Shown piece after piece: positions 11,101 through 23,100 of a stretch of 64,000 nt of DNA. Below the pieces are notes generated by a model. That model was not told the DNA's origin and did no database searches. It was given only the letters and a program-made list of their open reading frames with translations. Position 1 is the first letter of the stretch. Each line of letters opens with the position of its first letter. Both the position numbers and the translations under genes were made by a program. Source of the stretch: Phorcus lineatus. Lineage: Eukaryota > Mollusca > Gastropoda > Trochida > Trochidae. The stretch is from positions 34,011,484 through 34,075,483 of the forward strand of contig OV121095.1 in the NCBI GenBank assembly GCA_921293015.1. The letters run 5' to 3'.

Positions 11101-14100
11101 GTTTCTAAAGACTAAGAAATCATAAAAAGAGCACTTCTATTCCCTTTTTGATAAAAAATCTACAGGAAATAAAAAAATAATTAAAAAACATGTATAATAA
11201 CATTATTATCAAATTGAAAATACAGTCGAACCTTGCTTACCCGGACCCCGGATAACCGGAAACCTCACTATCCGAACGCAGATTTTTCAAACCATGTCTG
11301 TATATTTGCACTGAAATCTTATCCATGCAGCCATTGTTTAGCGCAACTTATGACATAAAACACTTGTTTGTTATCTAAAAACAACAGGCTTTTATAAGAG
11401 AAATCAGATTGCGCATTTATTCAATTATGTTTTTTTCATTTGTGGGAATTTCATTTTTTGTACGAGACAAGTCAGACAGATATGCAAGATAATGTCTAAT
11501 TGAACAAAAAATAAAGACAATTTGAGAGTTGCAAAGTTTGCGAAAAAAAAGAAAAAGAAAATTGGCCACCTTTTAATGTTTGTGATGTTGTATGGCATAA
11601 CCTGTCAAACTTCTAGGGGAGAGAACTGAATAAAAAAATGAGCTGAAACTTGTAGAAGAACTGAGCTGATTTGTAAGTTGTAACAGGTTATTCACTTAAA
11701 GTGGAAAGGTACTTCACTAATGATGACTCACTTACGCCAAGTTTAGGATTAAAAGTATGAATTTATTCAATGCATTACAGAAATAATCAACACCTTTCAC
11801 AAAATAGTAAGTAAGAAAAGATAAAATTGCAACAGTAAAACCAAACTGAAATAATGAATTATCAAATAAAGTAAAATAAATTGGAACATCAAACAACATT
11901 AGATAAAATGAAAGATATTAAATGAAAAGTAGATGATAAAATATGTCCAAAATTATACGTATGAAAAAATAAATATCATTGATAAAGTAGGATAATAATA
12001 AAATCTGATTATTGTAAATGCCAAAAAAGGATTTGTTTTCATATAAAATGTCAAAAGTGATAAATGTATCTGTAAAATAAAGATCCAAAATAAAAACATA
12101 GGAAATATAAACAGAAAAAATATAAACAACAAAGAAAAAGAATTATTAAACAAAGATGACAAATTCAAACAAGTGAGTGTAGGCAAAGCACACGTATCAC
12201 ACAAACGTACCCATATCCTTATATGACATCCCTGCCTGGTTATTTCCCAGGTTTATACCCTTCGCGTTCTGGCTGGGGCGGGGAGGTGGGCCACCACCTC
12301 CACCCACACCCACACTAACCCCAACCTGGGGTCCAGATCCACTGGCTAAAGAGAGAGAGCAAGCAGGGATGGAGAGAAGGAAGGATGACTCATGGGTGAA
12401 TGCTTCAATGGATGCATATAAACTTAAGTCATAGAATCACTTTTGCAAGGCAACTAAACTGAACAAATTATTCTTCACGAGCAAAAAGCTGATCACTTAC
12501 ACCAATCTTTCCTGTCACAAAAACGTACCCACATTCTTATATGTCATCAATGGCTGGTAATGTCCCAGGTTTATACCCTTCACAGCCCCAGTCTGGCCGG
12601 GGCGGGGAGGCGGGGCAGTCCCGCCACCACCTCCACCCGCACCCGTACTAACCCCAACCTCGGATCCTGATCCACTGGGACCAATGGCTAGAGAGAGAGA
12701 GCGAGCAGGGATGGAGAGAAGGAAGGAAGACTCCAGGGTGAATGCTTCAATGGATGCACATAAGCTTAAAGTCATAGAATCACTTTTGCTAGGCAACTAA
12801 ACTGAAATAATTATTCTTCACGAGCAAAAAGCACATCACTTACACCAATCTTCCTGTAGTGTCTGCAATGATTATCATTTTTATGCCCATTTAACAGTTA
12901 AGGGTGACGCTGCTTATGGGCGCCTACCGTTTCTGCACGGAGGGTATCAAATCAAGTGCACCCATTCGCATATGCGATATTTCAGAAATCTAGTAATTGT
13001 ATCGCTCATAATTATGCTCTTCTCATATTGGCGATTAGCGATAATGTTTCTTTAAAGGAGAGTTGTGTTGAATCATTGAGTTCCATCTACCAGAAAGAAA
13101 AATGGAAAGCAAATGTTTGTCGACTGTTTAGTGTCTAGGTAACAGGGCCCCCTTCGCACTTTGACTTTGGTTCACCTCAACCGTCTCTACCCGGTTCAGT
13201 GTAACACAGTTCAAACTATTCACCCTTCCAAATCAAACCGATTACCTTGAATTAATTCTTTGTGGAATTTTAACCATGTAATTAGCCTTATATGGGAAAT
13301 GTGGCCTGCACTGCATGATTGCACCTCAAAAGTAAAGGTTTTTTTAAAAAATAAGGTGTTTGTTAGTTTGTTTGAGTTATTAAAGACAAAAATAACATGG
13401 AAATACAATTCAAAATTGAATGAATGAAAAAGTCAAAGAGCAAAACTATAATAATCAAAGCTTTAACCACTATAAATGCTGTTTTGAACTAGGGCTGGGT
13501 TCTATACTTGAAATAGCCAGCAGTTAGCCATGTTCATTGGTTATCAATGTGAGCGATATAAACATTATATTTTATTTCTAGATAATTAAATTCTGTAAAG
13601 ATCATTTTTGAGAACTATAGCTCTATCCCAATGTGTTTTGTAATAAGTATTGTTTGCCCTGAACTATTATAACATTAAAGCACTCTGACTACTGTAATAG
13701 TTCAGGGCCAAACTATACTTTATTACAAAACACATTAAGGGAGAGCAAACTTTATTTTTTAATTACAAATGATTATCCATTATTTTCTTTTTGATTGAAG
13801 GTGTGCTTTTGTTTGGAAAATTAAATTCAACCAAAATATTACCATCAGTAACGTCTGCATCTTGAATTTGTTAAAATAAATAATATATTTAAGTTTCCAC
13901 AATATTAAACCAATTAGAACAGTACTTCTAAAGGAAAAATTAGTAGTAATATGTAAACTTAAGTATCAAACAGCTATAAGCATTTGAATCTAAAACTTCA
14001 ATGCAAACTTCATCTTTTATTTTGAAACATCATAATGGTTGAGGTTTGTATTTTTATAAATTTCTTCTTGCAACGCCAAATCAGCAAAATATTTTCAACG

Positions 14101-17100
14101 CAATTGAAATAATTTAGTAACATTTAATATGCATTTTTCAACTAGAAGCAAACACCTGGTTTGAAAAGAAACATAAGATAAAATTTTGTCTATGCAAATT
14201 AAACCTTTGTTCATATTACAAGATGCAAGTTTCATACAATTAAACATAAAATTCTTTATCATCTCCCTATATACTCTATATTCAGAGTTTATTGTAAATA
14301 AAGTATCTTGGTGTTACAAAGGGTACTTATTATGATTTAAGCAATTACATAATTTGGTATTTTATTTGACATCACTTTACAATAAAGGCTAGAAATATGA
14401 ATTAGTATGGAATTATTTTGAATTATTCCAAAGATTCAAAGAAATATTTTAAAAACCAATTGTTATCAAGAAAAATCTCAAAAATACCAAAAAATAAATC
14501 TTTTTCCTCTGATAAAATGAAGTTAATTTTCCAAATATCCAAAAATTCGAATGTTACACATGAATTTCAAAGTTTGAAGAAAGGAAGCTAAAATGATAAA
14601 CACAATCTAGCAACAAGGTTTTTTGCAGAAAAGAGTTCTAGCTATTCTAAAGAGAGTTTGAGAAATTGCTAAAAAATATTAAAAAACATTTTAAAAAAGG
14701 AATTATACTTACGAGAGTAGAAATTTTGCTGCAGCCCTGTAGCCTCCTGCTGTCTTCTCTGTAACTCCCTTTCTCGCATTCTAACAATTTTTAAAAAATA
14801 GAATGAATAAAATAAAATAAATTGAAAACAAGGAAGAAGTGAGCATGGCTCACATAGTGACATAGACAGTCTTAACACATATTTATAAAAAAAACCCACA
14901 TATTTATAAAAAAAATACCATTACTAGGTGAGGTGTGGTGAGGTGAGTTGGTGTTTCACACCGCTTTCAAGATTATTTCACTTATATAGCGGCTGCTAGT
15001 ATTATTGCAGGGAGAAAGCCCGCAACACCATTGTGGCTATGGGTTGCGGTGAAACCTGCAAGCATCGGCTGGAACTAGCGAACCATGGGTGGTACTGCAC
15101 TGAACCATTACTAGGTAACATTCACACTAAATTTGAAGTTTAAAAGTCATAGTTTTCCGGTTATGCTCTAGTAATTATTCTGGACATCGGAAGCATGTTG
15201 GAAACGCAAATATCTATAGAATCTTCAAAGTAAGCAGTGAAAAAGATGACGCATTCAAGAAAGATAGGTGCCATATTTCTTTAGGTAAACACAGTGATCT
15301 CATGATTTGATGAAGAAGAAAAAATTTTACCAGTCATAATCTGGATTCCCTTTAGAAACTTGCCCTAAACCTGAAATCATAGTGGCTTAGGTCTATAAAG
15401 CTAGGGGACAGAATTTTATTTAAAATTTGGTATCTGAGATGATAAAATAGGCAATTCACTGGTATAGATGCAAAATAGAGTGACGTAAGAATACACACAA
15501 AGGCAATATACCCACTCTATCATGTGCCAAGAAACCTACAAGCACATATAAATCTTTCTTCTGGGAATACAAAAAAATATACTCACCTCTGCACTGCCCT
15601 TTCTTTCGCCATTTTTCTATCCTTCTTGGAACCAAAGTGAGCATGTGGTTGAATGTTAATCAGCTTATTTGAATTTTTTATTTCTTCTTCCAATTCCATT
15701 GCTGTTGTCGTTGCAAAGTTTACAAATTCTCGATAGTCATCACAGCAATACAGCTCATTGGCTGGCCTTGATCGCTGCTTTTCTTCAGAGGGAAATGGTT
15801 TTATTTGTTCGTTGCAAAATTCACACTTTCCGCCAAACATGCCATATGGACGACCAAATTCATCTACATATTCAATAACCTGACTGTCAGTCTCACTTGT
15901 CTGAGAAACCGGTTCCTTCACCTCAATATCATTCTGGTTCGACTCCCGGATATACTGAAAGAATATTTCAAATCTAAATATTATCCAAGTGCTGGTATAT
16001 ATGAGATAAATGATATCCATATATGTTAAATGTAGCTTGAATATTCAGGGAAGTACAAATGCTAATTTTTCAAATTAATAATAATAATTATAAAAAATAA
16101 TTAATAATTTTACAATCTATGAAATAAAACAGAAACATATTTCATCTTCATTCTGATTCATTCATTCTGAATATGACATTTGATGAACTTTTTTATATAT
16201 TTATTACAATGTGAGAAAGAATTATCAATAAGTTGACAAACTTTGATTACTTACTTCAAGACAATAAGGACAGGTTGAAATTTATCTGGTATTTATAGGA
16301 AGCATATGTTTTTTTGTAAAAAAATATAAACAATTCTTTAATTTTTCTATGAACACAAAGTAAAGGACTTTTTCAATTCACAATTAAATCAAACATCATT
16401 GGTTAGCAAAGTGCATGAAATTCAAATCTGTGTACAGCTACATGTAAGTAGAGGAGATACATACAAGCAGAAATATTCAGAATCTAATAAACATCACTTT
16501 ACTGGACATTTGCTTCAGTCATACCCTCTTAGGTCCAGCTTTGTATAATGAGGACAAGAGAATAGAGGGCCAGAGCTGGTCAGTTTAACAGTTAAACAGT
16601 TTAACAAAATTGTTCAAAATTCAAAATTTCAAGTGTTTGCATAACAGTACAAGGTACTGTATAGGCAAAACCAAAATTGTCCATTCTTGATGCAGTACTC
16701 AAAGCTAGTAGTTGGCCAACATATCTGTTAAGACTTTAATGGATGACGATGTGTACATATGAAAGTCACGGCAAGTAATCAAAATCAACGTTTTAGAAAA
16801 AATTGCCTTGAGCTTAATTTAAGAAAATACAGATTTTCATTGGGCCAGCATATCTTGTTTCTCATTGCGAGAAAAGAGCTCAATTTCTTAATGTGGAGAA
16901 ATTCAAACAAAATCCATGAACCATTAAGTTCTTGATATTTTAAGTTCTGAGATCCCCAAGACTTACCTATTTCAGAACTCCATTTGTGGGATTATTAATA
17001 ATTAAGCACATATAAATTTTCAATGCAAGTATTTCCTTATTGATAGAGGTGGAAGAGTTTTTAAGATGTTGAAAGTGGTTATTATTAAAAACTTGAGAAA

Positions 17101-20100
17101 TGACGGTTAAAGAGAATCAAGTAGGGATGAAAGCGAATGATTAAAGTCATAAGATTACTTAAGAGCAAACTAGCATTTCCACAAAAGCATAAAAATTGCT
17201 GGCTAGAATTAGCTTTACAAACAGAAAATTATTTTTTATCATCAACAAACTTTTAAAACCATATAGAGGCAAAATGATTGAGAATGGCCAATGTATCTAA
17301 AGACAAAAAAGACTTAATCTTGAAATTGTATAATGAATTTCTGCACTCCTCACTCAAAGGTATGTCAGGAGCTTATTGAAAAACATATGGAGCAAATATT
17401 TGCAAATTGGTCTTTATTATAGAGGCCCAAAATTCACAAGGTGATGATAACAAAAAATGCATTAAAAAGTAAAAAAAAAGGTGGATTTTAAGATGTGCGA
17501 TACAAAATATGAAAGGTTAATGTGCTGAGTAGTAGAGAAAGAGACTGCTTAGGAGGTTATGAGTTACACGGACAGTAGCATATTTTTGAAGTTGAAAATT
17601 ATGAGTTCATGAAAAATAAATTAAATGTTTCCCATTGCAGGAGAATGGTTTTTAATCAACCACGCAGTCTTAAAATGAATGTTCCATGATCAATTAAGCT
17701 ATGCGATTCTATTTCCATACCTCAAATGATTAAAAGGTGTTCATACAAAAAGTGTCCGAGAATGGTTTTTGCTTGATACTTGTATATTTCCTCTATAACC
17801 AAGAATGATCAGGTTGAGTTATTGGATATTTTGATCCTCTGAAGATAATACAATTGGCACAAACACTACGCATTCTGGAATATTTGATGAAAAAAATCTG
17901 TCAAAAAACATGCTACTGCCCTGTTAAGTCTATTTGAACTACGGAAAGCTGTCAACAGGATTCCACACAGAGAAGCAGACGGGTGAGAGTTTATATCACC
18001 ATGGTTACCTGGAGGATTTGTGGAGGACCGATACTTGGTAATAAGTTTCGATCCTCCTGCGAATTCCGATTTGATTCCTCATCAGAACTCTTCAGAGAGA
18101 GAAACAAATTATACATTCACAAAGAAGGTAAAAACAATAATAATTTTTCCTTCTGAAACCTCTTCAAAACATTGAAAACAATAGGAAACAATTACCATGC
18201 ATTATAAGTGACTCACTTCTCCCATAATAACTGGAGTGTATGTGATGAACAATTTTGTTATAAATACATCAGTTCAGACAAATTTTGTACGTCATTTTAA
18301 AAACTCTCAATATTCTGTAAGACTAGACTGTTTGAAAGTTGTGGGGGAAAAAAACTAAACTTTTGAAAGATATTGTTGAGTGGACAAACTCTGTACAATT
18401 AATTTATTTTACAGCAAAACAGTGAGTAGTTTTTATGTATAATATACCTTATCATATATATATTACATTCAGATTAAAAGGGATACAAATTCCATCTAAA
18501 TCAATTTAATGTTAAGCATAGTATCTAATATTCATATTTTATTTTCATAAACTATTTATTTGAATAATGATTTCAGTGAAGAATATACTAGTCTATTCTA
18601 TTACAATTTATTGACAAATTAAAGTGAGTTGATTATGTTTAATTGTCATTGAACACAATCTGATTAAAATCAAATCATTGATTCTTTGACTTGTCTCCCC
18701 TTGGTTGTTACTCATCTGTATGATCTGACGGAATACCTTAGAGATCAGTGTCGCTGTGAACTTTGTAACGTAATGACCCCGAAATTCACAGCCAATCAGT
18801 TGTTTGGGCCAACCATTATCTGACCAGCTCTCTTGAGGATTTCGGCTTCTCAGTAAAGAATGGCTACCCTCAAAATATCCCTCTGTATTGATTAACATTT
18901 CCAAAGCATATATACATTTGTGCGACTGTACACACACTAGGTGTGTCAGGTTCACCATGATTTCGCTCATGGCCAGAAAAGCTATCGAAGGCTGCATGGG
19001 CACCGCGATAATGCAAACATAAAGAAAACAACAATTTCTTTTATGTTACACTCTTTGCAGCGTTACTCAGAAAAGCAAAGTTACTTTCAGAAATTTTAAA
19101 GCATGATGGGTAAATCTTTTAACTTAATGTGGTCACACCGTCACAGATCTTTCAAAATTCTATTAGATCATAGATGAGTAACAAGTAAAATCCCAATATA
19201 AGTTTAGGTAATGAATCAATTATTTGATTTTAATCAGATTGTCATTGTACAGTGAATACCAAGAATTTTTGAAATTTTAAATAAGACAAAAACATACCAT
19301 GCTTTATTGCTATATGATAATCTATTGTGATTTGTGCTTCAAATTCAAATTTCCCATAACCACACAATATCGATTTAAGTGTTTACTGTACAATATCAAG
19401 TTAGAACATAACAGTGTGGTATATTCTACAACAAGCATATTGATGACATGAATACATAAATCAATTTCAAATACCTTCACATTGTCCAGAATACTTCAAG
19501 AAAATAATTAGATAATTTAAAACTAACATTCCATCACATGACTTGTACTTTAATTTTAATATTTTATCCAAAAAATCTGGCTTTTCCATGTTAATTGTAA
19601 AAAAATAATGAAAAAATTATATAGATAAAACAATTTAACAAAGAACACTTTCTTAACATCTTTAAGAAAATAGAACAATGGACTCTGCAGCTCACCAGGT
19701 TTTCCATCATTCTTGTAGAGACTTTTAAATACTTACATCGGAATCTGTGCTTATATCTAAAATGGGGATGCCAAATTCATCACTGTAAGGTGTGTATGGA
19801 GTTGTGGCGGCCATTTGATCATCCAGAGACATTTCTGTTGTGTCTGTTTTCAGTGATTGGCTCGTTGTTTCGCGACTATCAGGCTTAACTGAAATTATTG
19901 GAATTGCATTGATAATCAGGTATATCATATAAGATAAAGCATGAGCAAAAAAAGAAAATGATTAATTAAATTGCAAGCAAATGACTGATTGGACTTTGAA
20001 ACTTAATTTGATGGAAATTATGATGAATTGAATGAGTTAAAAAAAAAAAGAATTGCTCTACAAACTTTTGTTATGAAAGAGCTTTAAGACTGACTTAGAT

Positions 20101-23100
20101 GAAAATTACATTGTAAAGATATGATATTTACATTTAAAAGATTTGATATTTACAATATGAAGATATGATATATCCAAAATGTAAAGTTATGCTAAATACA
20201 ATGTAAATATATGATATTCACAATGTAAAGATATGATTTTTACAATGTAAAGATATGTTATTTACAATAAATAAAGATATGATATTTACATGGTAGAGAT
20301 ATGATATTTGCAATAAAGTGTTTCAAATGAATGTTACCAAGTGAAAATATACATATAAATGAAAGTATATTAAAAGATTTTTATCTTGCAAGGGTATTAA
20401 TATTAGATATGATATTTCAAATGAATGTTACCAAGGATAGATTTAAGATCACTCCTGTCTCTGCTTCCCGCCTCCACTGAAATGAACATGCAATGAACAT
20501 GCAATGAACATGAAATGCAATTGCAAGATTCTCATGCAGTTAATACAAGCTTGCATGCTAGATATATTTTAGAACGAGTGTTAAAAATTTTAATATCATA
20601 GATGATGAAACCATGCTATATCTAATAATGAATTATATATTTAATGCATACATAGTTTCTTTTGATAATTAAATCAAGTAGAATAAAATCTGTATGTTAA
20701 TAATGAAATAGCATGGAGGATGAAAATAGTGTATCAATGAAATGTTTCTGAAAGCCCATAGTCCAAGATGTTCATGTAATTAATGTGATTTGTTTGAGAG
20801 TAAATATTGGTAAAGGTTTTTACCATGGATGATATGAATGATAAAGTTGTTAATCATAGTTTTAAAAAATGCAGAAGTTGTTCATCAATTAAACCTGTCC
20901 TTTCTTATACATAATTAATGAGAATGAAAATATCATAATAGGTTCTCAGATCGTAACAGTAGATTATTATTTATTTGATTTCATAATGAAACACAGAAAT
21001 GGCCCAACAAGTTCATGATAATGCTTAATCAATTCATAAAATGTTTTTAATTTTTAAATTTTGATTTGTGAAATATGGCATAAAATTAACTTTGTATTTC
21101 GACTGAGTCGAAGCCGATGACGTCATTGATGAAATCATGTTACAATTGATTAAAATCATGATCTAAAATCTGGCTTTTCAATTCACAAAACAATTATAAT
21201 TTTCCAAACATTTCTTGGTTTCAGAAATACTAGAAATAGGACAGCTGACATATCTCATTAAATACCATGTAGATTTCACCTTGTATACGTTTGTCATATT
21301 TTTATTTTCAGTTCAAGATTTTCATGCCATACAAATCATATATTCAGATTTATTGATGCATCTCTCATGAAAATATGATTTCCTACTTCACTTTTAAGTG
21401 ATATTTATACTTTCTACATGTCAATGACAGTGATTAGAAAAAAATAAACAATAATGAAAAAGGGTATCTCACTGACAATATTCATCATGCAGTTGCAGGG
21501 ACTTATCAAAATGTTTGAAACCTAATAAATAGTAATTTATTGATCTATCAAGTGTGACACTTCATAATATATATCTTACTGTAAAGAACTATGATTATCT
21601 CCCCCTAGAATTTTAATTAAATAAATTAAATAGGTTTTTTTTCATTCAAACAAGTACCCTCTTGACCACTCATCAGTTTTCCGGCCAAAGAATCCCTGGC
21701 ACTGTCCACCCAATCCCAGTCTGTCTGTGTGTCCAAAGTTACTAGGGTGATCTCACGTCCATCATATGTAGTCCTTCGAGCAGTTTCTTTCACTGCCATA
21801 GACTTCGACTTGGACCTGTAAACAAAAGTCAAATTCACAATAAATGAAGATCAATATATTGGCAAAATATCAAATGGCCATTGACTAGGTCATAGCTTTT
21901 TCAATACAAACAAAAGTCACCATTCATGAAGAATAATATTAAGGTAAAAAATTAATAGGTTTGTATGCTACCAGTGACTTTGAGTTAGCCTTTTGGACAA
22001 TGAATATATTACAAATTTATGAAGCATAATAAATAAGCTAAATATTAATATATATCAGTTCCTTTAACAGCCAGAGCTCAGATTTGGTCTTTTGAATAGA
22101 ATTGAATGGAAAAGAAAAATAATTGAAAAGATTGATATATGTGAGCTTAATTATATCAGATTCTTTAATTGCCAGGAAAATAGATATTATGCTTGAAGCT
22201 AAGAATGGTCACAAAATATGAAACCATGATATTGATACGCAAATTTATTAAGTTTATTTACAATGGCAAGGAAAGTGGATTTTTCCCTTTAAAAGAAATA
22301 AAAAGTAACAATTCAATAAGCAATATAAAATTAAAAAGAATGAAGTCACAAGATATATGAAGTATAATATAGTTATTTTAACAAAATTATTCATTTCATC
22401 TATGAATTGTGATTACCAAACAAGCTTAGTAGCTTCAATCATCACTGCTCTATTTGATATTTTTCAATACCTGCTTTTTCATATCAAATATTCAAATACG
22501 TTTATTTCTGATACTGGCCAGGTTTGAATTTAACAGCATAAAATAAAAATAAAAATTCTATAATTAATTAACTAATTTATAATTCTATATTTGATATTTC
22601 CTCACTCACATTTTTCCAGGTGTAAATGAAACTGATCGCTTTGAAACTCTACTCTCAGCAAGCTCTTGGTCGTCAAAAATCTCAGGTTTGAATCCTCGAG
22701 CTATCTTTGGATGTGTCCTCCTCTCCCCGGGTTTATCCACAGCTGCAGAAGATGCTGAAAAACAAATAATTCTATCCTTGAGTTTCTTGTATTTTTAAAT
22801 CTCATATAATTGGATTTAGCTGTCACAACTGCACAAGCAATTGTGTCATTTAAACCACTTCAACACTTTTTCTCATGAAATTGCTACCATGTAGCTTAAA
22901 ATTATTTATAAGCAGCAAGAAATATTCAAGGATAGCGATGACATAAAAATATTGAAATTTTTTATTTATCATTTCAAATTTGAAATACATCTAAGAAATT
23001 CTAGTTTTAATGAAATTTTGTTATGGTTGTAAATCTGCCTGTGCATGAAAAGGAATGTATTTTGAGGAGATGTGTAAATTTTTAAAAATATATATATATA

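Larger units (their letters stand above)
12190..12857 (-). repeat. Tandem duplication of exon plus intron, two units of about 320-340 bp
   Basis: The two units (about 12190-12511 and 12512-12857) share the exon, the CT-rich acceptor tract, the segment with ATGGAGAGAAGGAAGGA, and the flank TTATTCTTCACGAGCAAAAAGC...CACTTACACCAATCTT. This makes the Gly/Pro exon pair a segmental duplicate and not two independently evolved exons. Confidence 0.85.

Noticed and set aside
12515..12796. A 93-residue single-exon protein with its own ATG
   Set aside because: The upstream part of that frame is intron ending in a strong CT-rich acceptor; only 12529-12687 is exon.
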